From contig JBLHSN010000097.1 in assembly GCA_047626195.1 (NCBI GenBank), forward strand, positions 1-17,424: a stretch of 17,424 bases of DNA, written 5' to 3'. Below, one piece after another: positions 15,322 through 17,424 of the stretch. The stretch is from CAJXTB01 sp047626195. GTDB taxonomy: Bacteria; Myxococcota_A; UBA796; GCA-2862545. Under the pieces are notes generated by a model that made no database searches, was not told the DNA's origin, and was given only the letters and a program-made list of their open reading frames with translations. The translations under genes were made by a program, and so were the position numbers. Positions within the stretch are counted from its first letter, which is position 1. Each line of letters starts with the position of its first letter.

Positions 15322-16353
15322 ATGATCGAGAGCATGACTCTGTGGACCCTCTATCGTCGGACCCTAAGTGGGTTGTTTGCTCCCCGGCGTGCGGCTCCGA
15401 TTGCTCTGCTTGCGGTGCCGCTGTTGGTGGCCGAGCGTACGTACTCGCCGGACCCGACTGGGATGTTTGTCGCGGTCGGCCTTATTTTTGGACTGTTATT
15501 CCTGGGACCGTTCACCTGGCGTGCCTTCATTATTGGTGGCTCGGAGTGGTGGCCTCCCGTTCGAGTTGGTGGCGTTGCCTTGGTCGTCGCGTTGCCCATG
15601 CTGATTGGTTCTGCCATTCCGCAGATTTTAGGTGTTCCGAGTCCCTACCTGACCGCAGGTGTTCACCTTGCGGTGACCTCTGGACTGTTCTGGGTCGGTA
15701 GCTGGGGACTGGCGCGTGACCTTGAGTTGAGCCAGTCACTACGGACCGCTGTTCGTCGCAATGAGGCGCTCAAGCGCGAGGCCGAGAGTGCCCAGCTGCT
15801 CGCCCTTCGAGCCCACCTCGACCCACACTTTCTCTTCAACACCCTCAACGCGATTGCCGAGTGGTGCCGAGAGGATGGAGAGGTCGCTGAGCGCGCTATT
15901 CTCGACCTCTCAGGCGTGTTGCGTGAGGTGATGGGAGGGGTGCGCTTGTCCGCTTGGCCCCTGTCTCGGGAACTCGCCATTGTGCGACAGGTTCTCGACC
16001 TGCACGGCGTTCGTGACCCGGAGCGGTTCGTCTATGAGTGGGACGTCCCCGAAGGTATTGACCGCGTCTCTATTCCGCCGCTGTTGTTGCTTCCGCTTGT
16101 CGAGAACGCCGTCAAGCACGGTGTTGCCAAGGGGCACATCGGGCCGGTCGTCATTCGCGTGCAGATGGGGACCGACGTTCGCGTCACCCTGTCCAACCCC
16201 GGCGCCTTTGTCGGGCCGCGCTCGGGCGGAGAGGGTCTCGATTTGGTGACCCGTCGCTTGGCCCTCGCCGTTCCTGGCGCTGTTTTCAGTATTGCGGCCG
16301 ACGGTGACCGCACCACAGCGTCCGTCATTCTGCCGCTGGAGAGTTCTGCATGA
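15322..16353 (+). CDS. LytS/YehU-type sensor histidine kinase
   Basis: 343 residues. Four membrane helices occupy about residues 24-128 (near 24-38, 47-64, 84-104 and 110-128), followed by a short coiled linker rich in Arg and Glu (to about 160). The kinase part is of the His_kinase (LytS) class: RAHLDPHFLFNTLNAI with phospho-acceptor His169, the N box LLPLVENAVKHG with Asn262, and a glycine-rich ATP lid (SGGEGLDLVTRRL near 305-318). No separate periplasmic or PAS sensor domain is present, so the signal is probably sensed within the membrane segment. It should autophosphorylate and pass phosphate to the regulator encoded next, whose ATG overlaps this stop as ATGA. ATG 15322 is used; ATG 15334 is an alternative and neither has a strong ribosome site. 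Confidence 0.9.
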   Translation: MIESMTLWTLYRRTLSGLFAPRRAAPIALLAVPLLVAERTYSPDPTGMFVAVGLIFGLLFLGPFTWRAFIIGGSEWWPPVRVGGVALVVALPMLIGSAIPQILGVPSPYLTAGVHLAVTSGLFWVGSWGLARDLELSQSLRTAVRRNEALKREAESAQLLALRAHLDPHFLFNTLNAIAEWCREDGEVAERAILDLSGVLREVMGGVRLSAWPLSRELAIVRQVLDLHGVRDPERFVYEWDVPEGIDRVSIPPLLLLPLVENAVKHGVAKGHIGPVVIRVQMGTDVRVTLSNPGAFVGPRSGGEGLDLVTRRLALAVPGAVFSIAADGDRTTASVILPLESSA

Positions 16354-17060
16354 CCTCGCTTCGTGTCCTGATCGCGGATGACGAGTCCATGGCCCGTCGC
16401 CGCTTACGCCGGCTGCTCGAACCGCTGGTGGACGTCATTGTTGTGGGCGAATGTTCGGACGGCGTCGAGGTACTCGAGGCGGTTGCGGAGGAACCCATCG
16501 ATCTGGTGTTGCTAGACATCCAGATGCCGCGACTCACGGGTGTTGAGGCATTGGCAGCCATGGGCAGTGACGGACCGCATGTCGTCTTCACCACCGCCCA
16601 TCCCGAACATGCTGTCGCTGCGTGGGACGGCGGAGCGATTGATTATCTGCTCAAGCCGGTGGAGCTGGGGCGTCTGCGAAAGGCACTGGACCGCGTCCTC
16701 TCTGCACGGTCGACGGTCGTCCCGGAACGGCCTCCCGAGCGTCTGGCGGTGGAGACGCGCAAGGGTGTGGTCCTTCTACAGCCTTCGGAAATCGTTCGTG
16801 CGGTGCTGGACGGGCAGTCTCTGGTTCTGCACACGGACAGAGGAGCGTTCTTTGTGAGCTGGCGCTTGGCCGAGCTTGAAGCTCGTCTACCCAAGACTGG
16901 TTTTGTGCGCGTGCATCGTCGTGGCTTGGTCCAGTTGGACCGGGTGGAACGCTTTGAACCCGTGGATAGCGGCGGCTATCTTGCCCATTGCGACGATGGC
17001 GGCGTGGTCGAAGTGTCCCGTCAGATTGCCCGTCAGCTGCGTCGGGAATGGGGGTTGTAG
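16350..17060 (+). CDS. LytTR-family response regulator
   Basis: 236 residues. The receiver domain (1-120) has the acidic pair Asp10/Asp11, phospho-acceptor Asp56 in LVLLDIQMP, TTAH near 81-84 and Lys102 in DYLLKPVE. A Pro-rich hinge (VVPERPPERL) leads to a LytTR DNA-binding domain at about 133-235, with FVRVHRRGLVQLDRVERF as the characteristic conserved block. Proteins of this AlgR/AgrA/LytR type bind short direct repeats upstream of their targets. The gene overlaps the kinase stop by four bases, so the two are co-expressed. The lipoprotein gene 84 bases downstream is a candidate target, but no repeat pair matching a known LytTR site was identified. Confidence 0.93.
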   Translation: MTSLRVLIADDESMARRRLRRLLEPLVDVIVVGECSDGVEVLEAVAEEPIDLVLLDIQMPRLTGVEALAAMGSDGPHVVFTTAHPEHAVAAWDGGAIDYLLKPVELGRLRKALDRVLSARSTVVPERPPERLAVETRKGVVLLQPSEIVRAVLDGQSLVLHTDRGAFFVSWRLAELEARLPKTGFVRVHRRGLVQLDRVERFEPVDSGGYLAHCDDGGVVEVSRQIARQLRREWGL

Positions 17061-17071
17061 GTCAAGGACCT
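17059..17071 (+). terminator. Short hairpin after the response regulator, weak terminator candidate
   Basis: AGGTC and GACCT can pair around an AAG loop straight over the stop codon at 17058-17060. The stem is only five base pairs and is not followed by a T run, so it is at best a weak or factor-dependent site. Confidence 0.15.
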
Positions 17072-17133
17072 GACTAGGGATGAGGGCTGTCGTAGCGAGT
17101 GGGCTCGGTAGCGGGTAAAACGGAGCATCTATC

Positions 17134-17139
17134 GGAGAG
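17134..17139 (+). promoter_or_regulatory. Ribosome binding site of the downstream lipoprotein gene
   Basis: GGAGAG lies four bases before ATG 17144. A GTG at 17141 in the same frame is too close to the site to be the start. Confidence 0.45.
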
Positions 17140-17143
17140 TGTG

Positions 17144-17424
17144 ATGCGGATTGCCCTAGGACTATTGGTACTGATGTCGGCCTGTGAACAGGAGGATGTG
17201 CGCATCAGCGGCTGGCAGATGGAGAATTTCTTCCCATTTGACGGCGCTCGGACGTGGGAGTTCACCAGTGATGACGTCGAGAGTCGCCACCTGATGGTCG
17301 CTACCCTCGACCCCGAAGGGACCAACCTCGAAAACGGTTCGTCGCTTCACGAAGTCTCTTACGATCTCGAGTGCGCCGATGTGAACGACGCCGAGTGTGA
17401 AGATGCTTGGTTGCGCAGCCTCAC
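17144..17424 (+). CDS. N-terminal part of a lipoprotein (truncated by the window end)
   Basis: The frame opens at ATG 17144 and is still open at the right edge, giving 93 residues. A short signal sequence (MRIALGLLVLMSAC) ends in a good lipobox with Cys14, so the mature protein should be lipid-anchored. The visible mature part is acidic, with FFPFDGARTWEFTSDD, LMVATLDPEGTN and two later cysteines in LECAD and AECED that might form a disulfide. I recognise no family. It follows the two-component pair after 83 bases with its own ribosome site and may be regulated by it or simply co-transcribed. Confidence 0.7.
   Translation, partial: MRIALGLLVLMSACEQEDVRISGWQMENFFPFDGARTWEFTSDDVESRHLMVATLDPEGTNLENGSSLHEVSYDLECADVNDAECEDAWLRSL

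Noticed and set aside
1..17424. CRISPR array, tRNA, rRNA, insertion sequence or phage genes
   Set aside because: No regularly spaced repeats, cloverleaf-like sequence, ribosomal RNA sequence, transposase or integrase motifs were seen on either strand.

Overview
The window looks like chromosomal DNA of a free-living, fairly GC-rich Gram-negative bacterium, most likely a member of the Myxococcota or a close delta-proteobacterial relative. The clues are a secreted trypsin-like protease ending in a MYXO-CTERM-type tail (a Gly/Cys motif, a Leu-rich helix, then Arg), a lipoprotein with an Asp/Thr-rich linker straight after its lipobox cysteine, an AsmA-like envelope protein, and a LytS/LytTR two-component pair. 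Gene density is high and many neighbours overlap by 4-8 bases. No rRNA, tRNA, CRISPR array, insertion sequence or prophage gene was seen.

Layout. (1) Positions 1-6052, plus strand: four tightly coupled genes. They are the tail of a membrane protein, a rifampicin-phosphotransferase-like ATP/His-domain enzyme, a BtaA-like (DUF3419) 3-amino-3-carboxypropyl transferase, and an RND/MMPL exporter. The overlaps at each junction suggest one transcript; I infer a lipid or small-molecule modification and export pathway. (2) 6098-7300, minus strand: a secreted trypsin-family protease, convergent with the exporter. (3) 7397-9748, plus strand: a RecQ helicase, divergent from the protease. (4) 9755-13893, minus strand: a probable operon transcribed right to left, fdhD, a short-chain dehydrogenase, an AsmA/TamB-like membrane-anchored protein and a beta-propeller-like lipoprotein. 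(5) 13894-15321: no intact gene of normal size. It holds a decayed plus-strand coding region broken by frame changes and three in-frame stops. (6) 15322-17060, plus strand: a LytS-type histidine kinase and its LytTR response regulator with a 4-base overlap, followed at 17144 by the start of a lipoprotein that runs off the window.

How the parts relate. The first cassette is the best candidate for something undescribed. It combines an enzyme that can phosphorylate an acceptor from ATP, a SAM-dependent aminocarboxypropyl transferase without its usual BtaB methyltransferase partner, and an RND pump. The other groups are individually familiar families in unusual company. The second notable item is the 1.3 kb gene remnant between fdhD and the kinase.
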